From assembly GCA_016204155.1 (NCBI GenBank), contig JACQLG010000025.1:1-7660 (forward strand): a stretch of 7,660 bases of DNA, read 5' to 3'. The notes beneath the pieces are model-generated. The model was not told the origin of the DNA, made no database searches, and worked only from the letters and a program-made list of their open reading frames with translations. Positions 1 through 4,451 of the stretch are shown one piece after another. Source of the stretch: Candidatus Niyogiibacteriota bacterium. Its GTDB lineage: Bacteria; Patescibacteriota; Minisyncoccia; 1-14-0-10-42-19. A program made the position numbers and the translations under genes. The number at the start of each line of letters is the position of its first letter. The stretch's first letter is position 1.

Positions 1-9
1 ACTAATAAC

Positions 10-513
10 TTATAACTTTTGCAACGCCTTCATTGCCGCTCTTGCATTATTAATCTTATTTTTCGTGCGGGAAAGAAGTTTTGCGGTTGCATTTTGCACT
101 CCTGCAAGATCAAGAACGGTACGAACGGCTGAACCTGCAACAAGCCCGCTTCCTTCACGCGATCTTCGTATCATCACGCGCGCGCTTGCAAAACGCGCAT
201 CTGTATCATGGGGAATTCCGCCCTCTTTCGTAAGCGGAACAATAATCGCATTTTTCTTTGCGTTCCGAAACGCCTTGTCCATCGCGAGCGACGTATCAGC
301 GCCTTTCCCGACGCCTACACCAACCTTCCCCTTGCGGTTTCCCGCAACAATAGTTACGCGGAAACTAAACCTGCGCCCTCCAGCCTCTACCCGCGCAACC
401 CTCCGGAGGTCGATCATTTTCTGTTCAAATTCCGGCTTTTCACTGCGAAATGATTTTCGCGCGCCCGTTGCGCGCTGCGTTTTTGACGTTTTTGCCGTTG
501 TATTCACTTTCAT
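10..513 (-). CDS. rpsE: 30S ribosomal protein S5
   Basis: Small-subunit ribosomal protein S5, which helps form the mRNA entry site and supports decoding accuracy. The 167-residue length is normal for the family. Residues 1-28 form a basic, low-complexity N-terminal extension. The S5 N-terminal RNA-binding domain follows (about 29-93, with EFEQKMIDLRRVARV at 29-43, GGRRFSF at 45-51 and GNRKGKVGVGVGKG at 58-71). The C-terminal domain comes after it (GIPHDT near 99, GSGLVAGSAVRTVLDLAGV at 121-139, and the tail from LLSR at 146). The stop codon TAA is at 12-10. No Shine-Dalgarno is visible before the ATG; the leader reads TTTTTCACTACTAT. In the usual spc operon rplR sits directly upstream, but here the upstream gene is an unrelated exported protein, so the cluster is broken on this side. 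rpmD/rplO may lie beyond the left edge. A GTG at codon 3 is a possible alternative start. Family identity is very secure. Confidence 0.97.
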   Translation of the reverse strand: MKVNTTAKTSKTQRATGARKSFRSEKPEFEQKMIDLRRVARVEAGGRRFSFRVTIVAGNRKGKVGVGVGKGADTSLAMDKAFRNAKKNAIIVPLTKEGGIPHDTDARFASARVMIRRSREGSGLVAGSAVRTVLDLAGVQNATAKLLSRTKNKINNARAAMKALQKL

Positions 514-542
514 ATAGTAGTGAAAAATAGCAAAAAAAGCAA
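514..542 (-). promoter_or_regulatory. possible rpsE promoter abutting the start codon
   Basis: On the minus strand TTGCTT (542-537) is followed by a 17-base spacer and TACTAT (519-514), which directly touches the ATG at 513. With usual -10 to start spacing, transcription would begin near 507, exactly at an in-frame GTG (codon 3). That would fit a leaderless mRNA. The -35 match is poor, so rpsE may instead be read from a promoter further upstream. Confidence 0.25.
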
Positions 543-544
543 TA

Positions 545-581
545 TAAAAAATTCCAGCCGATAATCACATCAAACTGGAAT
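545..581 (-). terminator. probable terminator after the beta-barrel gene
   Basis: On the minus strand GATTCCAG, a 17-base loop and CTGGAAT (arms 581-575 and 557-551) are followed by a T-run read from 551 to 545 (TTTTTTAT context). It lies downstream of the 629-1390 gene and upstream of rpsE, so it would separate the two transcripts. The 7-bp stem with a large loop makes it a medium-quality call. Confidence 0.5.
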
Positions 582-628
582 CTATATATACTATACGTTT
601 TTTTAAGATCCGCGATCCTCATTGCCAA

Positions 629-1390
629 TTACCAAAATCCGTAAATGATCAACACCCCCGCTGTATCACGCTCATCTTTCGTGTTAATGCGAACCCCTAC
701 GCCTGCGTAAATGTTCTTAAAAACCTTATAGGACAGGTCAGATGAGAATTTATAATTTTTCAAATCATGAATATGCGTACTAATATCCTGGCGCAGAGCG
801 ACATCTCGATTGCGATACCGCATAGCAATTTTTGCCTGTTCCTTAAAAATATCATAGGAAAGGGTCGCGCTAAACGGCTTACGCTGGATCCTTAAAGAAG
901 CAATCGGCTTGACCGGGAAGTGTTTAAGAGACGTAAAGTTAATATCTTCCCCAAGATCAATGTTGGCCCCTAAGCCGACCTTTACTTTCCAGAACGTATA
1001 ATAGATAGCTGGCTCAAACAATTTCGTCTCGAGCGTATTCAATCCCGAGTCATCTACACCAAAAATGTTGAAGTGATCGGTCTCTGCGTCTATGGTTCGC
1101 GACATCGCACGAACCAGCATCCTTTTTAAAAGCGCGGGAATTTTTGCATTGCACTTAAGGAACACGCAGAACGCTTTAGGCATCTCATTTGTGAGAGCGT
1201 TCTCTGTATTTTGATATGGCATCATGAGCAGAAAATACTTTGCCTCGAGCATGAATTCTCCTGCCAGCTTTTCAGAGAAATTTTCAGATAAATCTTTTAT
1301 CTTGCCTCCAAAACTTCCAAAATCATACCCACGGACATCAGCTGCATATAACGATACAAAAAAGAACAATAAAACAATGAAATGTCTCAT
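629..1390 (-). CDS. exported beta-rich protein, outer-membrane barrel-like, unknown function
   Basis: I do not recognise the family. The 253-residue protein starts with a clear signal peptide: MRH, then a hydrophobic core at 4-15, with likely cleavage after A16 or A17 (SLYA-AD). Residues 25-120 look mainly helical, are rich in Glu, Lys and Leu, and carry one close cysteine pair (C75 and C80). From about 127 to the end there is a series of amphipathic alternating segments rich in Tyr, Phe and Lys (127-145, 160-180, 185-202, 213-236, 243-253). The chain ends in Tyr-Gly-Phe-Trp. A terminal aromatic after alternating strands is the classic signal of outer-membrane beta-barrels recognised by BamA. 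The start is supported by AAGGGGG eight bases before the ATG and by a strong promoter 37 bases away. It is transcribed divergently from the receiver-like gene. The barrel is an inference from sequence pattern; a periplasmic or surface beta-sandwich is the main alternative. Confidence 0.8.
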   Translation of the reverse strand: MRHFIVLLFFFVSLYAADVRGYDFGSFGGKIKDLSENFSEKLAGEFMLEAKYFLLMMPYQNTENALTNEMPKAFCVFLKCNAKIPALLKRMLVRAMSRTIDAETDHFNIFGVDDSGLNTLETKLFEPAIYYTFWKVKVGLGANIDLGEDINFTSLKHFPVKPIASLRIQRKPFSATLSYDIFKEQAKIAMRYRNRDVALRQDISTHIHDLKNYKFSSDLSYKVFKNIYAGVGVRINTKDERDTAGVLIIYGFW

Positions 1391-1426
1391 TCTTCATACC
1401 CCCTTCATTGTGAATTTTTATTGATT

Positions 1427-1455
1427 ATAGTAGCACGTTAAAAATATCTTGTCAA
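1427..1455 (-). promoter_or_regulatory. promoter of the beta-barrel gene (left arm of divergent pair)
   Basis: On the minus strand a perfect -35 TTGACA (1455-1450) is followed by a 17-base spacer and TACTAT (1432-1427) preceded by TGC, an extended -10. A perfect TATAAT (1429-1424) overlaps it but would need a 20-base spacer. The predicted start near 1420 gives a leader of about 30 bases carrying the GGGGG ribosome-binding site at 1403-1399. Confidence 0.75.
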
Positions 1456-1477
1456 GTTATAGGTATCCTGATACTAT
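1449..1477 (+). promoter_or_regulatory. promoter of the receiver-like gene (right arm of divergent pair)
   Basis: TTGTCA (1449-1454), a 17-base spacer and TACTAT (1472-1477) preceded by TGA form an extended -10 promoter. The predicted start near 1484 is only about three bases from the ATG at 1487, so the mRNA would be almost leaderless. Its -35 overlaps the -35 of the opposing promoter by five bases. Confidence 0.7.
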
Positions 1478-1488
1478 ATCTATAGTAT
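1471..1488. promoter_or_regulatory. perfect 8-bp inverted repeat over -10 and start codon (candidate operator)
   Basis: ATACTATA-TC-TATAGTAT is an exact inverted repeat with a 2-base centre. It covers the -10 box, the predicted transcription start and the first two bases of the start codon of the receiver-like gene. Its placement would let a dimeric repressor block transcription. The all-but-pure A/T composition means part of the symmetry could come simply from the TACTAT and TATAGT hexamers. Confidence 0.35.
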
Positions 1489-1864
1489 GCCTAACGCGCC
1501 AACCCTTCTCATTATCGGCGATTCTCAAAATATTAAACGCTTCGCTCCGCATTTTCAAAGCGAAGGATTTAAACTGCTTGTCGTAGAAAAGATCTCGGAA
1601 GCCCTCTTTGCAGCGCAACAAAACCGCCTCCATGGCATTGTTTTCATTGTCCCCGTTTACTGGCAGCCGATTACGCATTTTGTGGAAGAAGTCCGCAAAC
1701 TGAAAGGATATGCTCATTTTGAAGTCCCTATTTTTTATCTCGGAAAACTCATTGAAGGCGAAGATCAGAAGATTCTCCAAAAACACGGGGTTAAAGTGCT
1801 TACTCTGGGACCCGTCCCCGACAGCGAAATCGCCCGCTATGTTTCGACACAGATACAATATTAA
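1487..1864 (+). CDS. degenerate CheY-like receiver domain protein
   Basis: A stand-alone 125-residue protein with the alternating beta/alpha layout and length of a response-regulator receiver. Strand 1 is TLLIIGDS (6-13), strand 2 KLLVVEK (29-35), strand 3 GIVFIVPV (50-57), strand 4 PIFYLGK (81-87) and strand 5 KVLTLGPV (103-110). Helices lie between them. The acidic pocket is largely lost. Only one Asp (D12) remains at the end of strand 1. The phosphate-accepting Asp expected near the end of strand 3 is replaced by hydrophobic residues (FIVPV). K87 lies at the end of strand 4, one strand earlier than the usual conserved receiver Lys, and no Lys-Pro follows strand 5. It therefore probably cannot be phosphorylated and would act by binding a partner, if the fold call is right. 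There is no Shine-Dalgarno; translation is likely leaderless from ATG 1487. It is divergent to the exported beta-rich gene. No output domain is attached. Confidence 0.65.
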   Translation: MPNAPTLLIIGDSQNIKRFAPHFQSEGFKLLVVEKISEALFAAQQNRLHGIVFIVPVYWQPITHFVEEVRKLKGYAHFEVPIFYLGKLIEGEDQKILQKHGVKVLTLGPVPDSEIARYVSTQIQY

Positions 1865-1934
1865 AAAAATATAGCGACTTTGCTATTTTATTCGCTGATA
1901 TGCTACCCTAGAAAAAAGAGTCATTTTAATAAAA

Positions 1935-1939
1935 GGAGG
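1935..1939 (+). promoter_or_regulatory. strong Shine-Dalgarno of the clpP-like gene
   Basis: AAAAGGAGG ends eight bases before ATG 1948 and fixes that start. It contrasts with the SD-less genes nearby. Upstream, TTGCTA (1880-1885), 18 bases and TGC-TACCCT (1901-1909) may be a weak promoter. Confidence 0.75.
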
Positions 1940-1947
1940 CGTTCGCC

Positions 1948-2529
1948 ATGGGTGTCGTTCTTACGAATGAAGCAAAAATTGGACTTTTTTCAAAAAGGAT
2001 TCTTACGCTCACCGAAGATAATTTTAAAGACAAACAGATCAACGAACTGATAGGACAATTGGTAATTTTCAACTTCGAAAATAAAGATCCGGTAACTCTG
2101 CTTATCGACAGCGATGGAGGATGCGTTGAAGCGGGATTCAAGTTCTATGATTTTCTGCGATGCAGCAGCGCTCCGGTAACCGGCGTTGCCATTGGCCAAT
2201 GCAAATCAATGGGAATCGTAATTCTTCAAGGATGCAACAAGAGAATTGCCACGCGCCATAGCTTTTTTGCGCTCCATAGCATGAAATGGAAAGATGAATT
2301 CGAAGTATTACAAAATCCGCATATGCAATTCCGTAAAGAATTTCGAGAAACAAAAATTCTGCAAGAAAAGTATATTAATGTTCTTGCCGGAAGAAGCGGC
2401 ACCGATAAAAAAATAATACGCTCCCTCATATGCAACGGCGATAAGTTTAATAGCGACTTTAGTCCTGAAAAAGCTCTCACAATAGGCCTTATTGATGAGA
2501 TAGTCGAAACCTACGATCTATTTTCTTAA
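1948..2529 (+). CDS. clpP: divergent ClpP-family serine protease
   Basis: A 193-residue ClpP/crotonase-fold protease subunit; relatives assemble into heptameric rings and degrade proteins fed by an AAA+ unfoldase. The family order is intact: the N-terminal RILTL strand region (18-22), helix NELIGQLVIFNFE (32-44), the oxyanion-loop segment LLIDSDGGCVEAG (51-63), the nucleophile segment GQCKSMG (83-89, Ser87), the histidine strand FFALHS (106-111, His110), and NGDKFNS with Asp165, followed by the usual ALTIGLIDEIVE tail (176-187). The Ser-His-Asp triad therefore looks complete. Two things are odd: the normally near-invariant N-S-P-G-G reads D-S-D-G-G, and the usual small residues before the Ser (A-S-M-G) are Cys-Lys. 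Thus it may belong to a ClpP-like side branch, either a second paralogue or a more specialised peptidase. No clpX or clpA is next to it. It has its own Shine-Dalgarno and terminator, so it is probably monocistronic. Confidence 0.88.
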   Translation: MGVVLTNEAKIGLFSKRILTLTEDNFKDKQINELIGQLVIFNFENKDPVTLLIDSDGGCVEAGFKFYDFLRCSSAPVTGVAIGQCKSMGIVILQGCNKRIATRHSFFALHSMKWKDEFEVLQNPHMQFRKEFRETKILQEKYINVLAGRSGTDKKIIRSLICNGDKFNSDFSPEKALTIGLIDEIVETYDLFS

Positions 2530-2537
2530 AAAATTAC

Positions 2538-2564
2538 CCCTGCGCTACGCAGGGATTTTTATTT
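2538..2564 (+). terminator. intrinsic terminator of the clpP-like gene
   Basis: A perfect stem CCCTGCG / CGCAGGG (2538-2544, 2548-2554) with the 3-base loop CTA is followed by ATTTTTATTT. It begins nine bases after the stop codon. Confidence 0.9.
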
Positions 2565-2594
2565 ACTCCGCAAACTCCACAAAAAATATAGTCA

Positions 2595-2630
2595 AAATAA
2601 AAAAGGTCCGCTACCTTGCGAGGGCGAACC
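2595..2630 (-). terminator. intrinsic terminator of the pyrF-pyrE operon
   Basis: On the minus strand GGTTCGC (2630-2624) pairs with GCGGACC (2611-2605) with one G-U. An inner CCT/AGG extends the stem, and a TTTTTTATTTT run follows (2604-2594). It lies 65 bases downstream of the pyrE stop and back to back with the clpP terminator. Confidence 0.8.
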
Positions 2631-2634
2631 CAGA

Positions 2635-2651
2635 GAATCCGTTACGGATTC
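2635..2651. other. small perfect hairpin in the pyrE 3' region
   Basis: GAATCCG-TTA-CGGATTC is an exact 7-bp inverted repeat with a 3-base loop. It lies between the pyrE stop and the operon terminator and would form part of the pyrFE mRNA 3' end. It has no T-run of its own, so it is not a second terminator. It may protect the mRNA end or belong to a small 3'-derived RNA. Confidence 0.4.
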
Positions 2652-2694
2652 ATGCTTGCTTCCAGTCTAGATACTAAAACTTTGACTTGGAATC

Positions 2695-3303
2695 TTATTG
2701 AAGGCCAAGATATTTGAGCACCCGTTCCCCCATTACCTTCTCAATCTGTCCCGTTTCTACATAATAACGGAGAAGTTGTGCAAGAGGATATTTTACATGA
2801 ACCTTATATCCTTCACGTTGAAGGCGTTCTACGCCGCCCTGCTGGCGGTCCACAAGCACCACGACATCTGTAATCAAAAGCCCGCCTTCTTTGAGCGTAT
2901 TGATAACCTCAAGCTTACTGTCTGCTTTCGTGATGATATCATCTACCACAAGGGCGAGTTGGCCGGACTTGAACGTTCCATCGATTGAAGATCCGGAACC
3001 GTGTGTTTTCTCGCCGCCGCGCGGAGTCACCATGGGAACCCCAAGTCTTTCAGCAAGTATAGCAACGAACGGCGTTGCCGCGGTTGGCACGTCAGCGAGC
3101 ACGTCATAGGGAATGCCTTGAATCAGTTTCTGGTATTCATCCACTACGATCCGACGCTCTGCAGGATGGGAGCGCACGACCCTTAAGTCTATGTAGATAG
3201 GCGAGAGAGGGGCGTCGGGATTTGTCTCGTGAAGTTTGAGACGAAACTCCCCGAATTTAACTGCGCCCGCCGCAAATAACGCATCTGCACATTTGTCCTT
3301 CAT
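2695..3303 (-). CDS. pyrE: orotate phosphoribosyltransferase
   Basis: Catalyses orotate + PRPP to orotidine 5'-monophosphate + pyrophosphate, step five of UMP synthesis, in the cytoplasm. It has 202 residues. SPIYIDLR (34-41) near the N-terminus resembles the start of the OPRT domain of eukaryotic UMP synthases. The mobile loop RGGEKTHGSG (95-104) keeps the R-x-x-x-K-x-H-G pattern. The PRPP-binding motif is LALVVDDIITKADS (116-129), with the two acidic residues D121 and D122. The usual T-x-G-x-S loop is altered to T-K-A-D-S. The family segment VVVLVDRQQGG (147-157) is very typical. The start is supported by GGAGG five bases before the ATG. It lies 16 bases after pyrF and is co-transcribed with it, in a different frame, so the pair is not a split fusion read in one frame. 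Confidence 0.93.
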   Translation of the reverse strand: MKDKCADALFAAGAVKFGEFRLKLHETNPDAPLSPIYIDLRVVRSHPAERRIVVDEYQKLIQGIPYDVLADVPTAATPFVAILAERLGVPMVTPRGGEKTHGSGSSIDGTFKSGQLALVVDDIITKADSKLEVINTLKEGGLLITDVVVLVDRQQGGVERLQREGYKVHVKYPLAQLLRYYVETGQIEKVMGERVLKYLGLQ

Positions 3304-3319
3304 AACTACCTCCTTTTTT

Positions 3320-4162
3320 CTATCGGTATTGATTGATAAGATCGCGGAGTTTTTCTGTCTCGTGTCGTGCGGCTTCCGCGAAATCCGCTCCTTTCGAAGC
3401 GAAAATGATGCCGCGCGAGGAATTGATGATCATACCCTGTCCGCAGCTATCTTTACCCGCGGAAACAGTCTTCTCCACATCGCCGCCTTGAGCGCCGACC
3501 CCGGGAATGAGAATTGGGATGTCTCCGACAAGTCCGCGGACTTCGCGGAGTTCATCGGGATATGTTGCGCCAACGACAAGCGCGCAATTTTTGTTCTTAT
3601 TCCACTCGCTTGCCACACGACGTGCGACAAAGCGATAGAGCGGCTCGCCGTTCACGGACAAGTCTTGGAACTCACCCGCGCCCGGATTGGAAGTCCGACA
3701 GAGCACGATGATGCCTTTTTCCGTTCGCGCGAGAAACGGCTGAAGCGCTTCGGCTCCGAGATATGGATGCACAGTGATCGCGTCCGCATGGAGATATCCG
3801 AACGCCGCATCTACATAACCCGCATTGGTGCTGCCGATGTCAGCGCGCTTGGCATCAAGGATCACCGGAACGTCCGGCGCGATAGCGTGGATATCCGCGA
3901 TGGTTCGGTGCAGAGCCTCGATGCCATCACAGCCGTACGCCTCGTAAAATGCGATATTCGGCTTGTAGGCGCACACGAGGTCTCTTGTCGCTTCCACGAT
4001 TGCACGGTTAAAAACAACCTGAACTCCTCCTGCATTCATGTACTTGGAATGCTGGATGTGCTTAGTTGGAATTTTCCAGACATCGCTGTCGAGTCCGACA
4101 CAGACGAAGTTACCGCGAGACCATTGGGCCTCCAGCATTTTTCGGAAGTTTCTATCATTCAT
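3320..4162 (-). CDS. pyrF: orotidine 5'-phosphate decarboxylase (long, PyrF subfamily 2 type)
   Basis: Converts OMP to UMP with release of CO2, the last step of de novo UMP synthesis. It is a 280-residue TIM-barrel protein, within the longer subfamily 2 rather than the roughly 230-residue E. coli type. Strand 1 CVGLDSD (21-27) is followed by KPNIAFYEAYG (67-77). The catalytic DAKRADIGSTNAGY (103-116) supplies the Asp-Lys-x-x-Asp network. Next come VHPYLG (131-136), LCRTSNPGAGEFQ (154-166), the phosphate-binding IPGVGAQGGD (219-228) and NSSRGI (247-252). The start is confirmed by GGAGG eight bases before the ATG. It is the first gene of the pyrF-pyrE operon. In several bacteria this subfamily is fused to OPRT in the order F-E; here the same order is kept as two separate genes. 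The gene is markedly GC-rich compared with genes to its right. Confidence 0.96.
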   Translation of the reverse strand: MNDRNFRKMLEAQWSRGNFVCVGLDSDVWKIPTKHIQHSKYMNAGGVQVVFNRAIVEATRDLVCAYKPNIAFYEAYGCDGIEALHRTIADIHAIAPDVPVILDAKRADIGSTNAGYVDAAFGYLHADAITVHPYLGAEALQPFLARTEKGIIVLCRTSNPGAGEFQDLSVNGEPLYRFVARRVASEWNKNKNCALVVGATYPDELREVRGLVGDIPILIPGVGAQGGDVEKTVSAGKDSCGQGMIINSSRGIIFASKGADFAEAARHETEKLRDLINQYR

Positions 4163-4331
4163 GTCGCTGTCCTCCTATTCTTTTAGTTGGGAATATACGA
4201 TCCAAGCCCGACAATCGAGCTTAATACCAAAATTACATTAACAAGAGCGTAAATAAAAATCAAGCAATGGAAATCTATGCGGAACATACAAAAATGTTCA
4301 ATCTCGGAGATTGAACATTTTTGTGGATCAA
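4163..4331. other. gene-free divergent region between pyrF and the HAD unit
   Basis: This holds the pyrF Shine-Dalgarno (GGAGG on the minus strand, just right of 4162) and the perfect hairpin at 4288-4324. I see no promoter of good quality for either direction. On the minus strand the best -10-like hexamer is TATATT (4197-4192), with no matching -35. There is no tRNA-like or protein-coding pattern in 4200-4285. Confidence 0.5.
4288..4324. terminator. perfect 18-bp hairpin with T/A runs, terminator or attenuator
   Basis: Arms 4288-4305 and 4307-4324 are exact reverse complements around a single G, with AAAAA and TTTTT inside the arms. It looks like a two-way intrinsic terminator but sits in a divergent gap, pointing into the HAD unit on the plus strand. 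A third copy of GAACAT (4283-4288) lies just upstream and could compete for the left arm through ATGTTC (4294-4299), the arrangement of an attenuator. The structure is certain; its role is inferred. Confidence 0.6.
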
Positions 4332-4360
4332 ATGGACTTCGTGAGGATTAGTTGGAACCA
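4331..4360 (+). repeat. 30-bp direct repeat, copy 1
   Basis: Thirty bases, beginning AATGGACTTCGTGAGG and ending TTAGTTGGAACCA, are identical to 5451-5480. This copy contains the ATG of the small reading frame before the HAD gene. The identity stops abruptly on both sides. Confidence 0.95.
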
Positions 4361-4451
4361 GATTTTTGAAGAACTAAAGGAATGGCAGCTCTTGCGCGAA
4401 TTTGAATATATTGTTAAATATGATAAAGGGTACGCGCTAGGAGGATGCTAA
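4332..4451 (+). CDS. possible 39-residue leader or small protein overlapping the HAD gene
   Basis: ATG 4332 opens 39 codons (MDFVRISWNQIFEELKEW near the start, ending YALGGC) and stops with TAA 4449-4451. The final A is shared with the ATG of the HAD gene (TAATG), a common sign of translational coupling. The first ten residues are encoded by the 30-bp repeat. The peptide is aromatic and acidic, has no signal peptide and matches nothing I recognise. There is no good Shine-Dalgarno before it (only GTGG five bases upstream), so it might be a leader peptide linked to the preceding hairpin, or a chance frame. Confidence 0.35.
   Translation: MDFVRISWNQIFEELKEWQLLREFEYIVKYDKGYALGGC
4439..4444 (+). 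promoter_or_regulatory. Shine-Dalgarno that fixes the HAD start at 4451
   Basis: AGGAGG is six bases before ATG 4451. It directly touches the earlier in-frame ATG at 4445, which is therefore too close to be used. Confidence 0.75.

Noticed and set aside
65..517. Plus-strand open frame opposite rpsE
   Set aside because: Shadow of a certain ribosomal protein gene; low-complexity translation and no ribosome-binding site.
537..548. Shared 12-mer AGCAATATAAAA at 537-548 and near 5979-5990
   Set aside because: Short and A/T-rich; chance is likely and there is no shared context.
440..628. Minus-strand 62-codon frame overlapping the 5' end of rpsE
   Set aside because: Overlaps rpsE in another frame and crosses a probable terminator; translation is low-complexity.
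1871..1890. ATAGC/GCTAT hairpin followed by TTTTA after the receiver-like gene
   Set aside because: Only five pairs, mostly A-T, with a short T-run; too weak to call a terminator.
3236..4186. Long open frame on the plus strand opposite pyrF/pyrE
   Set aside because: It is antisense to two certain genes, has no recognisable motifs and comes from the GC-rich codon pattern of pyrF.
4331..4360. The 30-bp repeat as a CRISPR repeat
   Set aside because: Only two copies 1.1 kb apart, with a gene between rather than short spacers, and no cas gene.
4445..4447. Earlier in-frame ATG for the HAD gene
   Set aside because: It directly touches the AGGAGG site, leaving no spacing; ATG 4451 is six bases away and overlaps the upstream stop.
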